Below, one piece after another: positions 18,296 through 26,985 of a stretch of DNA of 64,000 bases. Below the pieces are notes generated by a model. The model saw nothing but the letters and a program-made list of their open reading frames with translations. It was not told where the DNA came from and made no database searches. Each line of letters opens with the position of its first letter. The stretch's first letter is position 1. A program made the translations under genes and the position numbers. Origin of the DNA: Cohnella lupini (GTDB lineage Bacteria > Bacillota > Bacilli > Paenibacillales > Paenibacillaceae); assembly GCF_003386205.1 (NCBI RefSeq), contig NZ_QRDY01000001.1:124001-188000 (forward strand). Reading direction: 5' to 3'.

Positions 18296-19644
18296 GAGGA
18301 TTGCCTCCCGGCGGACGCGCTTTTGGTACTCAAACTTACAGAGGCCTTAAAAGACTGGACGAGCGAATAGTTCGAATTATGCAAGGTAAATACATAGCCG
18401 ACTAATAATACGAATCCTATCGTTAAGCCGAAAAAGCCCGCGACGGTGCCCATAAAAAGCAAGAGGTATTTCAACACGCGAACCGTTTGGGACATCGGAT
18501 TGATCGGAATCACGAAGTTTGCGATAGCTACGGCGGATACTACGATAATCATGATATCGCTAACCAGATTGGCTTGCGATGCCGCTTCTCCCAAGATTAA
18601 CCCGCCGACCGTTGTCGCCGCCGGTCCTATCGTTTTCGGGACTCGGAGGGAAGCTTCCACCAATAATTCCATCATCACGAGCATGAAGGTCACTTCTAGA
18701 AAAGCAGGATAAGGGAGACCCGCCCTACTGCCCGCGATGGATAAGGCCAATTGTACGCGAAAGACTTCGGGGTTGAACGCCGTAAACGCAACGTAAGCAC
18801 CAGGCAGAATAACCGTGGCCAACAAGGCGAAGTATCTGAGCACCAAGAGAAAATAACTATATACGGGAAGCATATACGAATCGTCCATGGAAGCCATGAA
18901 ATCATGGAAGCTGATAGGAGCAATACTCGCGAATGGGCTAGTCTCGATCAAGTAAACGCATTTCCCTTTGGATAGCGCTTGGCTTGTCCGATCCGGGCGC
19001 TCGGTGACGACCGATCTCGGAAATAACAAGGATCTGCGTTTCGGCAAATGCTGCTGAACCTTAGAGACGGCCTGGGCATTCGGTATCGTTAGTTTTTTGA
19101 TCTGGGCCAGCTCGTTATCCACGAAGGTTTTATCGGCCAGCTCGTTATCGTATAGCAAATATCCCGAAACGTGGCTTGTCGTGCCTACTTCGAATTTAAC
19201 GACTCTCAGGTCGGGATTCTGGTAATGCTTGCGAATCAAATTCAGATTAATAGCCATGCTCTCCACGAAAGCTTCCAACGGTCCGACGATCGATGCTTCT
19301 ACTTGCGGCGTGCTTACCGAGCGAGTCGCGTATTTCAAGGATTTCTTAATCGTATAGACGCGATCGTCGTAGATGAGTACGGTTTGGCCTTTGCACAATC
19401 TCAGAAGCAATTGATCGGGCGGACATTCCTCTCCGATCGACTGAATATGCTGCCCGAACTGCGTTTTGGAATAGCGAAAATAAGGATCCGTGATCTGTTG
19501 GTAGATCACCTTCCGCTCGGTGACGGACATAATATAATATAGATTGAAACCTTGTTCGCCATCGACTTGTTCCTTGCGCGCATCCGCATTGTTCTCGAGG
19601 AAGGTTTCCAACATACCGTTAACCTTATGAATTTGTTCATTCAT
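18292..19644 (-). CDS. GerA family spore germination protein (receptor A subunit)
   Basis: 450 residues from ATG 19644, which follows AAGGGGAAG; an in-frame start at 19680 would lie outside that site. A soluble N-terminal domain (about 1-240) with SIVGPLEAFVESMAINLNL and the RYFALLATVILPGAYVAFTAFNPE membrane core are diagnostic of GerAA/GerBA/GerKA. It forms the receptor core, recently proposed in the literature to be an ion channel, in the spore inner membrane. First gene of the A-B-C operon behind a sigma-G promoter. Confidence 0.93.
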   Translation of the reverse strand: MNEQIHKVNGMLETFLENNADARKEQVDGEQGFNLYYIMSVTERKVIYQQITDPYFRYSKTQFGQHIQSIGEECPPDQLLLRLCKGQTVLIYDDRVYTIKKSLKYATRSVSTPQVEASIVGPLEAFVESMAINLNLIRKHYQNPDLRVVKFEVGTTSHVSGYLLYDNELADKTFVDNELAQIKKLTIPNAQAVSKVQQHLPKRRSLLFPRSVVTERPDRTSQALSKGKCVYLIETSPFASIAPISFHDFMASMDDSYMLPVYSYFLLVLRYFALLATVILPGAYVAFTAFNPEVFRVQLALSIAGSRAGLPYPAFLEVTFMLVMMELLVEASLRVPKTIGPAATTVGGLILGEAASQANLVSDIMIIVVSAVAIANFVIPINPMSQTVRVLKYLLLFMGTVAGFFGLTIGFVLLVGYVFTLHNSNYSLVQSFKASVSLSTKSASAGRQSS

Positions 19645-19693
19645 CGGAACTTCCCCTTTGTTCGAGATTTCCGCACGCAATTGCGGTATTGGA

Positions 19694-19722
19694 TATTATG
19701 AGCAATAATGGAATTCGTATTC
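19694..19722 (-). promoter_or_regulatory. Sigma-G (forespore) promoter of the germinant receptor operon
   Basis: On the minus strand GAATA (from 19722), 17 bases, CATAATA (to 19694). This fits the sigma-G pattern GHATR-N17/18-CATNNTA at every fixed position. It lies about 43 bases upstream of the A subunit start, the expected stage for germination receptors. Confidence 0.65.
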
Positions 19723-19730
19723 TCGAATGA

Positions 19731-20210
19731 ATGATCAAACGGGTTGGAATGGCAGGAGATGGTCTTACGAACGACGCAAAAAAGTTTCTTTATCAGGGGA
19801 AACCGTATTATCTTAATGAATTAATAGAGACAACGCCGCTAAATGAGGATGAGTTGAAGAAAATCCTGAAGAAGTTCTATTTCTCGAGCTGCAAGAAGAT
19901 TGTTGCGGAGAGAATAACGGGTTATCAAACGCAATTGAGGGTCAAGCCTAAAGCCATTGAGGTCATTGAGTCTAGAACGAAGTGGGGAAGCTGCAGCTCG
20001 AGCAAGAAGCTCGCTTTTAATTATCGGTTGGCCATGGCACCGGTCGAAGTTATCGATTACGTCATAGTTCATGAGCTTTGTCATTTGCTCCACATGAATC
20101 ATGACCGATCGTTCTGGAGACGCGTGGGAAGCCTAATGCCGGACTATAAAATGAAACAGGAGTATTTGGAAACATACGGTCATTTGATCATGTCGATACC
20201 GCTTGATTAA
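19731..20210 (+). CDS. YgjP-like zinc metallopeptidase
   Basis: 159 residues. The C-terminal half has the zincin motif HELCHLL, followed by HxxxFW (NHDRSFW), and before it ESRTKWGSCSS, which together mark the YgjP/DUF45 family of WLM-type metallopeptidases. Substrates are unknown. The N-terminal part is shorter than many members (about 200-240 residues) but similar to the shortest ones. No clear ribosome-binding site precedes ATG 19731, so the 5' end may be eroded or the true start differs. It diverges from the germinant receptor operon with 86 bases between start codons. Confidence 0.7.
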   Translation: MIKRVGMAGDGLTNDAKKFLYQGKPYYLNELIETTPLNEDELKKILKKFYFSSCKKIVAERITGYQTQLRVKPKAIEVIESRTKWGSCSSSKKLAFNYRLAMAPVEVIDYVIVHELCHLLHMNHDRSFWRRVGSLMPDYKMKQEYLETYGHLIMSIPLD

Positions 20211-20224
20211 AGCCGGAAACGGAG

Positions 20225-20269
20225 AGTCCGCTAGACTTGCTAACGGCAAGTTCGAGCGGACTTTTTTTG
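20225..20269 (+). terminator. Rho-independent terminator after the metallopeptidase gene
   Basis: AGTCCGCT pairs with AGCGGACT, with an inner CTTGC / GCAAG stem, followed by seven T. Confidence 0.85.
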
Positions 20270-20395
20270 TTCGAATCCATTGTTAAATAAGGAAATCGAT
20301 GCTATTACACCCAAATGAATGCGTTGACAATCGGATGCGTTAGGCATCAAACTAGCGATGAGCGAAATCATAGAGACGTGGAAGCGGGGATTGCG

Positions 20396-22189
20396 ATGAC
20401 GCTTAATCCGGCCAAGAAAGCATTACGCGGAATCGTACGTCCTTTCCAGAAGAGCATGAGGTACAAGCTTATGCTGCTGATGGTTCTGATCGCGGTGTTG
20501 CCGTTAACGCTAGTGACGTTGTTCGCGACGAGAACGACGAAGCACTCGTTGACGTCGGGATTCGTTCGTTCGAACGAATCCCGGATGGAATGGGCGGCCC
20601 AATATTTCGACGAGAAATACGATCAATTAAGATCCGTGACCTATTCGATCCTACTGGATAACACGTTGTTTCCGAACGCGAGCGGAGAGGTCATTCCGAA
20701 TGTCAGCGAGCCCTCCTTCGTGAATCGCTATACGATCGACAAGTTGAAATCGCTTTATAGCGCGAATAATACCAACATTGTGCAGTTGTCGATTTACTTG
20801 AAATCCCAGAACCGATTATACGTCGTAGATAAGGACGCGGGCATATCCACGGATCGCCTTCGGACGCCTCAAGTCGATTGGGGAGCGCTCGGGTCGACGC
20901 ACGATAGCGTGAGTTGGCTGCTGAACGACCAGAAGAACACTTTCACTATCGTACGCAGCATGAATCGGTTTTCGGATCGGGAAGTGATCGGGGGGGTCAT
21001 GCTTCAAGTTCGTTGGAAGATGATGGATAGCGTGCTCGATATGATTCATTCGGAAGCTAGCAGCGAAGTATTCGTGGTAGATGCGGAGGGCAATACCGTG
21101 TACGATCCTTACGCCCAGACGGCATCCATCGAGAAGGAAACGCTTAAGGAAGCGCTAGCCGATCCGAACGGATCCGGTTACTTGCAATCGAAAAAAGGCT
21201 TCTTGTTCTATCAGCCGACCATGACGGGCCAAAGCTGGATCGTGAAATTCATTCCGATCCGTTACGTCACGCAAGGGGCATCCTCCACGCTGAATTTCAG
21301 CTTATTTACCGCTGTCGCATTCATTATCTTGGCGATCGCGGTCTCGCTTCTCATCGCCTACTTTACGACTCGGCCGATCATCCGGTTAACGCGATCGATG
21401 AAAGCGGTAGAGAATCAGAACTTCGACGTCGATCTCAAGGAGCCGAGAAGCGACGAGATCGGGACGTTGGAGCGGAGGTTCAACTCGATGCTCGGACGGA
21501 TTAAGGAGCTTATCCAGACGGAATACAAAGCCACGATCGAGAAACGGACGGCGCAGGTCAAGGCGATGCAAGCGCAGATTAATCCGCACTTCCTTCACAA
21601 CGCCCTGCAGGCGATCGGGGGCATCGCATTGTCCCGCAACGTGCCGGAGATTAACGATCATGTTCGCGCGATTAGCGATTTGTTCCGCTATTCCATCCGA
21701 ATGAAATCGGATCTGGTCACGGTAGCCGACGAGCTCGAGCATGTCGGCAGCTATTTGCACATCCAGAAGCTGAGATTCCGGAACATGGTCGAGGTCCGAA
21801 TCGATGCGGACGAGGAGTGCCTATCCTGTTTGATTCCGAAGTTTTCATTACAGCCGATCGTGGAGAACTGCTTTATGCACGGCCTTGAAGGGAAAATGGA
21901 AACGTGGAAGCTTGCCATTCGGGTGGAGAAGGTGCTGGACGAAATCCAAATCGATATCGAGGATAACGGATTCGGAATAGGGGAAGCCCGCTTAAACGAT
22001 ATTCGAAATCAATTAAGCAAGGAGACGGACGAGCGGGATAACGTTGAAGGAATAGGAATGAGTAACGTTAACGCGAGAATCAAGCTGCTGTTCGGGGATG
22101 AATACGGCTTGTTCGTATCTAGCGAGCAGAATGTGGGAACAACGGTCAGATTGTTGATTCCCGCGCAGGAAAAGGGGGAGACGGAATGA
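20396..22189 (+). CDS. YesM-type sensor histidine kinase
   Basis: 597 residues from ATG 20396, preceded by GCGGGGA; a longer frame from 20315 has no such site. Two membrane segments (about 22-44 and 300-322) enclose an extracellular sensor of roughly 260 residues, then HAMP, then the His_kinase block AQINPHFLHNALQAIGG with H398, and an ATPase domain with VENCFMHGLEG, DNGFGIG and GIGMSNV. This type senses extracellular sugars or their binding proteins and phosphorylates the AraC-type regulator encoded next. Overlaps that gene by four bases. Confidence 0.93.
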   Translation: MTLNPAKKALRGIVRPFQKSMRYKLMLLMVLIAVLPLTLVTLFATRTTKHSLTSGFVRSNESRMEWAAQYFDEKYDQLRSVTYSILLDNTLFPNASGEVIPNVSEPSFVNRYTIDKLKSLYSANNTNIVQLSIYLKSQNRLYVVDKDAGISTDRLRTPQVDWGALGSTHDSVSWLLNDQKNTFTIVRSMNRFSDREVIGGVMLQVRWKMMDSVLDMIHSEASSEVFVVDAEGNTVYDPYAQTASIEKETLKEALADPNGSGYLQSKKGFLFYQPTMTGQSWIVKFIPIRYVTQGASSTLNFSLFTAVAFIILAIAVSLLIAYFTTRPIIRLTRSMKAVENQNFDVDLKEPRSDEIGTLERRFNSMLGRIKELIQTEYKATIEKRTAQVKAMQAQINPHFLHNALQAIGGIALSRNVPEINDHVRAISDLFRYSIRMKSDLVTVADELEHVGSYLHIQKLRFRNMVEVRIDADEECLSCLIPKFSLQPIVENCFMHGLEGKMETWKLAIRVEKVLDEIQIDIEDNGFGIGEARLNDIRNQLSKETDERDNVEGIGMSNVNARIKLLFGDEYGLFVSSEQNVGTTVRLLIPAQEKGETE

Positions 22190-23262
22190 AAGCGGTCATT
22201 ATCGACGATGAATTTTGGACACGCGACAGCATCAAGCGGCTCGCGGATTGGGAAAGTTTCGGTATCGATCTTGTAGAGGAAGCGGAAGAGGGGATGAGCG
22301 GGCTGCGGATAATCGATGAAATTCATCCGGAAATCGTCATTACCGATATGAGAATGCGCGGGATGGACGGCGTGGAGCTGCTGCAAAGGCTGACGGACGA
22401 ATATCCTTTTATCCGCAAAATCGTCATTAGCGGTTTCGATGATTTCGTGTATACGAAGCAAGCCATCCTATCCAAGGTCGACGAATACATCCTTAAACCC
22501 GTTCAGAAGGACGAGCTAAACAAAGCGCTGGAGAAAGCGACATCGGAGCTCAGGATCGCGAAAGGACTTCATTCCGCTCAACCGTTGGACAAAGACGTTA
22601 TGAACGTTTTTACGGAATTCAAGGAGCAAATTTCCTGGTACTTTCAGGAGCTCCAGGCTGAAGCCGTTCGGGAGCGATTCGCGACGTTGGAGACGTTGTT
22701 GCGTTCTCATGCGTCCGTTACTCCTGGTCTATACCATTTATTGTACAGGCATTTTATGTTGCTGTTAGACGAGCTTTCATCGAAAGCGGGGATCGATTCG
22801 TCGGCGGCGATGTATGCCCAAACCGAGACCTTTTTCGTGACCGACTTCACTCCGCCGAGTGAATGGATCGGGAGACTGAGCTCCTCCTATCTCGCCGTTT
22901 TGGAACGGACGATTCAGGAACGTAGAAGCAAGACGCGCATCGATATCGAGCAGATCAGGCGGTTTATCGATCGAGACTTCGCGGAGCCGATCACGCTAGA
23001 GTCGATCGCGGGTCTCTACTTCGTTAGCAAGGAGCATCTGTCGCGTACGTTTAAGCAAGTCACCGGAACGACGGTCATGGACTACATCGTCACGAAACGA
23101 ATCGGCGAGGCGAACCGCCTGCTGCAGCAATCGTCCGCATCGATCAAGGGCGCGGCGGAAGCGGTAGGGTACTCCGACCTGACGTATTTCCACCGCATTT
23201 TCAAGAAGATCATGGGCATTACGCCCGCGCAAGCAAGAAGGGAAATATCCGACGACAAATAA
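22186..23262 (+). CDS. Response regulator with AraC-type DNA-binding domain
   Basis: 358 residues. Receiver domain (1-120) with acidic pocket D7, D8, phosphoacceptor D54 (VITDMRMRGMDG) and the conserved Lys of ILKP. A variable middle, then an AraC helix-turn-helix pair at about 250-350 (ITLESIAGLYFVSKEHLSRTFKQVTG and AAEAVGYSDLTYFHRIFKKIMGITP). ATGA overlap with the kinase indicates coupling. It most likely activates the sugar ABC transporter operon 124 bases downstream. Confidence 0.93.
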   Translation: MKAVIIDDEFWTRDSIKRLADWESFGIDLVEEAEEGMSGLRIIDEIHPEIVITDMRMRGMDGVELLQRLTDEYPFIRKIVISGFDDFVYTKQAILSKVDEYILKPVQKDELNKALEKATSELRIAKGLHSAQPLDKDVMNVFTEFKEQISWYFQELQAEAVRERFATLETLLRSHASVTPGLYHLLYRHFMLLLDELSSKAGIDSSAAMYAQTETFFVTDFTPPSEWIGRLSSSYLAVLERTIQERRSKTRIDIEQIRRFIDRDFAEPITLESIAGLYFVSKEHLSRTFKQVTGTTVMDYIVTKRIGEANRLLQQSSASIKGAAEAVGYSDLTYFHRIFKKIMGITPAQARREISDDK

Positions 23263-23276
23263 GGAAGCGCTTCATA
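23262..23276 (+). promoter_or_regulatory. Weak catabolite-response-element-like site
   Basis: AGGAAGCGCTTCAT contains the AAGCGCTT core typical of CcpA sites, but two outer consensus positions differ. Location just before the sugar transporter operon makes it worth noting. Confidence 0.2.
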
Positions 23277-23385
23277 AGTATCAATATTGTCCATATATTC
23301 GCGCAAATGCAGTCCAATGTCTACATGACGGTCTCCCGTTATACTCAGGAAGTAAGCGTTATCATCTATTGGGGAGGTCATAAAA

Positions 23386-24690
23386 ATGAAAAAATCTATT
23401 TCCGTCATGGCAGCTTTGCTAGCGCTGGGATTAACGGCGGGTTGCGGAAGCAATGAGAACAACGCGGCGAGCAGCGGCAATAACGGCGGCGCGCAAGAAA
23501 GCGCTTCATCGGCTCCTAAGAAAGTCGAGCTCAAGATTTTCCTAGGCGGTCTCGACCGCTTCCGCGAGCAATTCGACGGTTACTTCGAGAAATTCGCCGA
23601 GAAGGAAAAAGCCGAGAAAAACATCGAAGTTACCTTTAACTCCGAATACCCCGGAGCCGACAACGCTCCGCAAATTTTGAAAACCCGCCTTGCCACCGGC
23701 GACGTGCCCGACGTATTCAGCCTTCACGCGGGCAATGATATGCCGTCCTTCTACAAAGCCGGCTACTTAGAGGACCTGACGGCTCAGCCGTTAGCCGGTA
23801 AAATCATCGACGGCATCAAGCCGCTCGTCTCGATCGACAACAAAGTGGTGGCCGTTCCGATGGAAAGCTTGTCGTGGGGATACCTATATAACAAACAAAT
23901 TTTCAGCGACTTGGGGCTAACGCCTCCAATGACGCTAACGGAAATGAAAGCGGTCGTTCAGACGCTGAAGGACAACAAGGTCACGCCTTTCTTGCTGAGC
24001 TACAAGGAAACTTGGATTCCGCAGCTGTTTCTTCCGCTGACGGTGGGCGGTCTCGTTAATAGCGAGCACCCGGACTTCGTGGACAAAATGAATAGCGATC
24101 AAGGTAGCTTTGCGGAAATTCAGGAAATGTTCGATATTATCGATCTCGTCAACGAGAACGGCACGGATCGCGCATTCGAGGTCGGCAATGACGACGGCTC
24201 CGCGGAATTCGCGAACGGGAAAGCGGCCATGTGGATTCAAGGCACTTGGAACGCGGACAGCATCCTTAAAGTCAACGACAAAATGAACTTCGGCGTCGCT
24301 CCGCTTCCGGTCAACGACAATCCGAAGTCGTCCATGATCGACGTATCGGTATCCACGGCGTTAGCCGTTCCGCCGAACAGCGCGAACAAAGAAGTCGCCC
24401 TGGACTTGCTCAACTTTATTCTGGACGATCAAGCATCGAACGAGCTATACCAAAGCATGAAGTTCAACCCGGTATCCAAAAACCATACTTTCAAGCCGTA
24501 CCCATGGGTGGAAGACGCCGCCGTCTTCGTAAACAAAGGCCAATCGTACCAGGATCCCGTCATTCCTTCCGCGGTCAAGGACGAATCGGGCAAGGCGCTT
24601 CAATCTTACTACGACAAGAAGATGAGCAGAGAAGACGTCATCAAGGCTTTAGACAAAACGTGGAAGCAAGCCAACGCCGCGAATAAGTAA
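23386..24690 (+). CDS. Sugar ABC transporter substrate-binding lipoprotein
   Basis: 434 residues, family 1 extracellular solute-binding protein. Lipoprotein signal with lipobox LTAGC (Cys about residue 20), an Asn/Ser/Gly-rich linker, then the binding fold with ATGDVPDVFSLH and the GKAAMWIQGTWNAD segment typical of oligosaccharide binders. ATG 23386 follows GGGGAGG. It forms a transporter with the two permeases downstream; the ATPase is not encoded here and is probably a shared MsmX-type protein. The exact sugar cannot be inferred. Confidence 0.94.
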   Translation: MKKSISVMAALLALGLTAGCGSNENNAASSGNNGGAQESASSAPKKVELKIFLGGLDRFREQFDGYFEKFAEKEKAEKNIEVTFNSEYPGADNAPQILKTRLATGDVPDVFSLHAGNDMPSFYKAGYLEDLTAQPLAGKIIDGIKPLVSIDNKVVAVPMESLSWGYLYNKQIFSDLGLTPPMTLTEMKAVVQTLKDNKVTPFLLSYKETWIPQLFLPLTVGGLVNSEHPDFVDKMNSDQGSFAEIQEMFDIIDLVNENGTDRAFEVGNDDGSAEFANGKAAMWIQGTWNADSILKVNDKMNFGVAPLPVNDNPKSSMIDVSVSTALAVPPNSANKEVALDLLNFILDDQASNELYQSMKFNPVSKNHTFKPYPWVEDAAVFVNKGQSYQDPVIPSAVKDESGKALQSYYDKKMSREDVIKALDKTWKQANAANK

Positions 24691-24708
24691 TCCCTAAAGA
24701 AAAAAGAG

Positions 24709-24754
24709 CATACCCTGTTTCCGTATCGCATCGCGATAACAGGAACAGGGTATG
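24709..24754 (+). other. Intercistronic hairpin between binding-protein and permease genes
   Basis: CATACCCTGTT pairs with AACAGGGTATG, with a smaller palindrome TATCGCATCGCGATA inside. No T-run follows, so it is more likely an RNA-stabilising or partial-attenuation hairpin that keeps the binding protein in excess over the permeases. Confidence 0.6.
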
Positions 24755-24778
24755 TCTCTCCTAAGGAGTGAGTATCCG

Positions 24779-25663
24779 ATGAGGAGCCGTGGTAACCGAG
24801 CCGCCTTTTCGCTGATTTTGTTTGTGCTGCCGGCTTTCCTTCTTTATCTTCTATTTTTGGTAATCCCGATGTTCCAAGGCTCGTATTACAGCTTTACGGA
24901 TTGGAACGGCTTGAACAAGACGTACGACTTCGTCGGCTTCGGCAATTTCGTCGAAGCGCTCCGCGATGACCGGAATTTCCGCTCTTCGATATGGTTCACG
25001 GCTAAGTTCGTCGTCTGCGCCGTCGTCTTGCAGAATGTGGTCGCATTGCTGCTGGCGTTGCTCATCGAGTCCCGGAAAAAAGCGAAAGGGCTGTTTCGGA
25101 CGATTTTCTTCATGCCCAATATGCTCAGCGTTATCATCAGTACGTTCATGTGGGTATTCGTTTTCTCGAAGGTTATTCCGGCTTTAGCCGAGAACGGCGC
25201 GCTTAAATTTCTGAATTTGTCTTGGCTAGGCGATCCTAGCGTTTCGTTCTGGACGATCCTGATCGTTTCCGTATGGGGCGGAGTCGGGACGCTGTTGCTT
25301 ATATACATGGCGGCTATCCAGGGAATTCCCCAACATTTGAAGGAAGCGGCGATCATCGACGGAGCACAGCCGCACCATATGTTTCGTTACATTACGCTCC
25401 CGCTTATCGCTCACGCGCTGACGATCTGCATTTTCCTTACGTTAAACAGTTCGTTCAAAGTATACGATCTCGTGTACGCGTTGACGAACGGCGGGCCGGG
25501 ACGGGGAACGCAGGTCATAACGATGAATATTCTGGAAGAGGCCTATCAAGGCAATAACCGCTATGGCTATGCCAGCTCGAAAGCCATCATTTTGTTCCTG
25601 ATCATCCTCGTCATTACCATGATTCAAGTGACAATCATGAAGAAACGCGAGGTGGAAGCATGA
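24779..25663 (+). CDS. Sugar ABC transporter permease, MalF/UgpA type
   Basis: 294 residues, six predicted membrane segments. The EAA-type loop that contacts the ATPase is visible: AAIQGIPQHLKEAAIIDGAQPHHMF followed by ITLPLI. ATG 24779 is preceded by AAGGAG; an in-frame ATG at 24752 lies inside the intercistronic hairpin. Works with the next gene as the membrane channel. Confidence 0.93.
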   Translation: MRSRGNRAAFSLILFVLPAFLLYLLFLVIPMFQGSYYSFTDWNGLNKTYDFVGFGNFVEALRDDRNFRSSIWFTAKFVVCAVVLQNVVALLLALLIESRKKAKGLFRTIFFMPNMLSVIISTFMWVFVFSKVIPALAENGALKFLNLSWLGDPSVSFWTILIVSVWGGVGTLLLIYMAAIQGIPQHLKEAAIIDGAQPHHMFRYITLPLIAHALTICIFLTLNSSFKVYDLVYALTNGGPGRGTQVITMNILEEAYQGNNRYGYASSKAIILFLIILVITMIQVTIMKKREVEA

Positions 25664-26493
25664 ACAGCTTGAGCAGGCGTATGTATTCGGGTATTTCATG
25701 GATCGTTCTTGCGTTGATGGCGATTTATTTTCTGTTCCCGATCTATATGGCTATCATCAATTCTTTCAAAACTCAAAGCGAGATTTACCGTTCCGTATTG
25801 AGCTGGCCCGCTTCGATTAGCTTCGAAAATTACGGGAATGCTTTCAAGCAAGCCAATATGCTCAAAAGCGGCCTCAATACGATCGTCGTCACGGCTACCG
25901 GGATTTTCGGAATCGTCATCTGCAGTTCTCTGGCGGGTTACAAGCTTTCCCGCACGCGGAGCAGACTAAGCAACTGGCTCTTCATGCTATTCGTCGCTTC
26001 CATGCTTATTCCGTTCCAGACGATCATGGTTACCTTGACGAAAATGGCGCGTGATTTAGGATTGCAGGGTTCTCCGTTCGGACTAGGCGTCGTGTGCGCG
26101 GGTCTTGGCGTCAACATGGCCATTTTCCTGTATCATGGGTTCGTGAAGGGCATTCCCCGGGAACTGGACGAATCCGCCCAGATAGACGGTTGCGGAGAAT
26201 GGAAGGCTTTCTTCCTGATCATCTTCCCGCTGCTGGGACCGATTACTTTCACGATCATCGTGCTGAACCTGCTCTGGCTGTGGAACGACTTCCTGCTACC
26301 GGTGCTGCTGCTTAACGATTACCGCCAATATACGCTCGTTCTGACTATTAACATGTTCTTCGGCAAATACAGCCGAGATTGGCCGTTGATATTGTCATCC
26401 TTGGTTTTATCGTCGCTTCCGATCGTCGTTATTTTCGCCTTCTTCCAGCGATGGATCATTCAAGGTATTACGGATGGCGCGGTAAAAGGGTAA
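25660..26493 (+). CDS. Sugar ABC transporter permease, MalG/UgpE type
   Basis: 277 residues, six membrane segments, with the EAA loop GIPRELDESAQIDGCGEWKAFF and IIFPLLGP. It overlaps the previous gene by four bases (ATGA), so the two are translationally coupled. C-terminal FFQRWIIQGITDGAVKG is the typical end of this family. Confidence 0.94.
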   Translation: MNSLSRRMYSGISWIVLALMAIYFLFPIYMAIINSFKTQSEIYRSVLSWPASISFENYGNAFKQANMLKSGLNTIVVTATGIFGIVICSSLAGYKLSRTRSRLSNWLFMLFVASMLIPFQTIMVTLTKMARDLGLQGSPFGLGVVCAGLGVNMAIFLYHGFVKGIPRELDESAQIDGCGEWKAFFLIIFPLLGPITFTIIVLNLLWLWNDFLLPVLLLNDYRQYTLVLTINMFFGKYSRDWPLILSSLVLSSLPIVVIFAFFQRWIIQGITDGAVKG

Positions 26494-26520
26494 ATAAATT
26501 TTACGATATTTTTATAAAGC

Positions 26521-26548
26521 AAAGAGGGGCCGAGGCCCCTCTTTGTTT
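26521..26548 (+). terminator. Rho-independent terminator of the sugar transporter operon
   Basis: AAAGAGGGGCC pairs with GGCCCCTCTTT with a short loop, followed by GTTTGTTT. Confidence 0.8.
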
Positions 26549-26630
26549 GTTTATGGACTAACGTATACTGCCATCCCAAAGACGGCGAAGCTGCTTTACT
26601 AGTATGAGAAGGTACCGCCTGAGATGACTC

Positions 26631-26935
26631 GCCATAGTAGATTTTTCCGACGATAAAGTGCACAAACCTCCGAGGGCCTCCGGACGCCTCGCCAAAGTCG
26701 GTTTTTCCGACGATAAAGTGCACAAACCTCCGAGGCGCCTCCCGAGCGCCTCGCCATAGTCGGTTTTTCCGACTATAAGATGAACAAATCTCCGAGATGC
26801 CACGCCATGGTCGGATTTTCCGACTATAAAGTGCCACAAACTTCCGGGTCGCCTAGCCAAAGTCGGTTTTTCCTACCATAAAGTGCACAAACCTCCGAGG
26901 CGCCTCCCGGACACCTTGCCAAAGTCGGTTTTTCC
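26631..26935. repeat. Six-copy intergenic repeat array with internal hairpins
   Basis: Units begin at 26631, 26691, 26753, 26804, 26856 and 26918, giving periods of 60, 62, 51, 52 and 62 bases; the last is partial. The common order is GCCAWAGTCGG-TTTTT-CCGAC, ATAAAGTGCACAAACCTCCGAG, then a variable GC-rich part. GTCGGTTTTTCCGAC is a perfect five-base-stem hairpin and CGAGGCG / CGCCTCG forms a second in the longer units. The 492 bases between the two genes hold only this array and the terminator. Open frames on the minus strand across it are repeat artefacts. Confidence 0.8.
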
Positions 26936-26985
26936 CGCGTATTTATTTGAAGGGCAGTTTCTGGGTAAGTCTCGAGATGATTAGG

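Noticed and set aside
23281-23385. Promoter for the sugar-binding protein gene
   Set aside because: TATACT at 23340-23345 has no -35 at a useful distance; the operon is probably activator-dependent, so no promoter is claimed.
26460-26860. Two open frames on the minus strand (125 and 100 codons) with repeated FVHFIVGK-type peptides
   Set aside because: They follow from the intergenic repeat array; unit lengths are not multiples of three, so the peptide repeats change frame, and there is no ribosome-binding site.
26631-26935. Possible CRISPR array
   Set aside because: Repeats are imperfect, periods vary between 51 and 62, there are no unique spacers of equal size and no cas genes.
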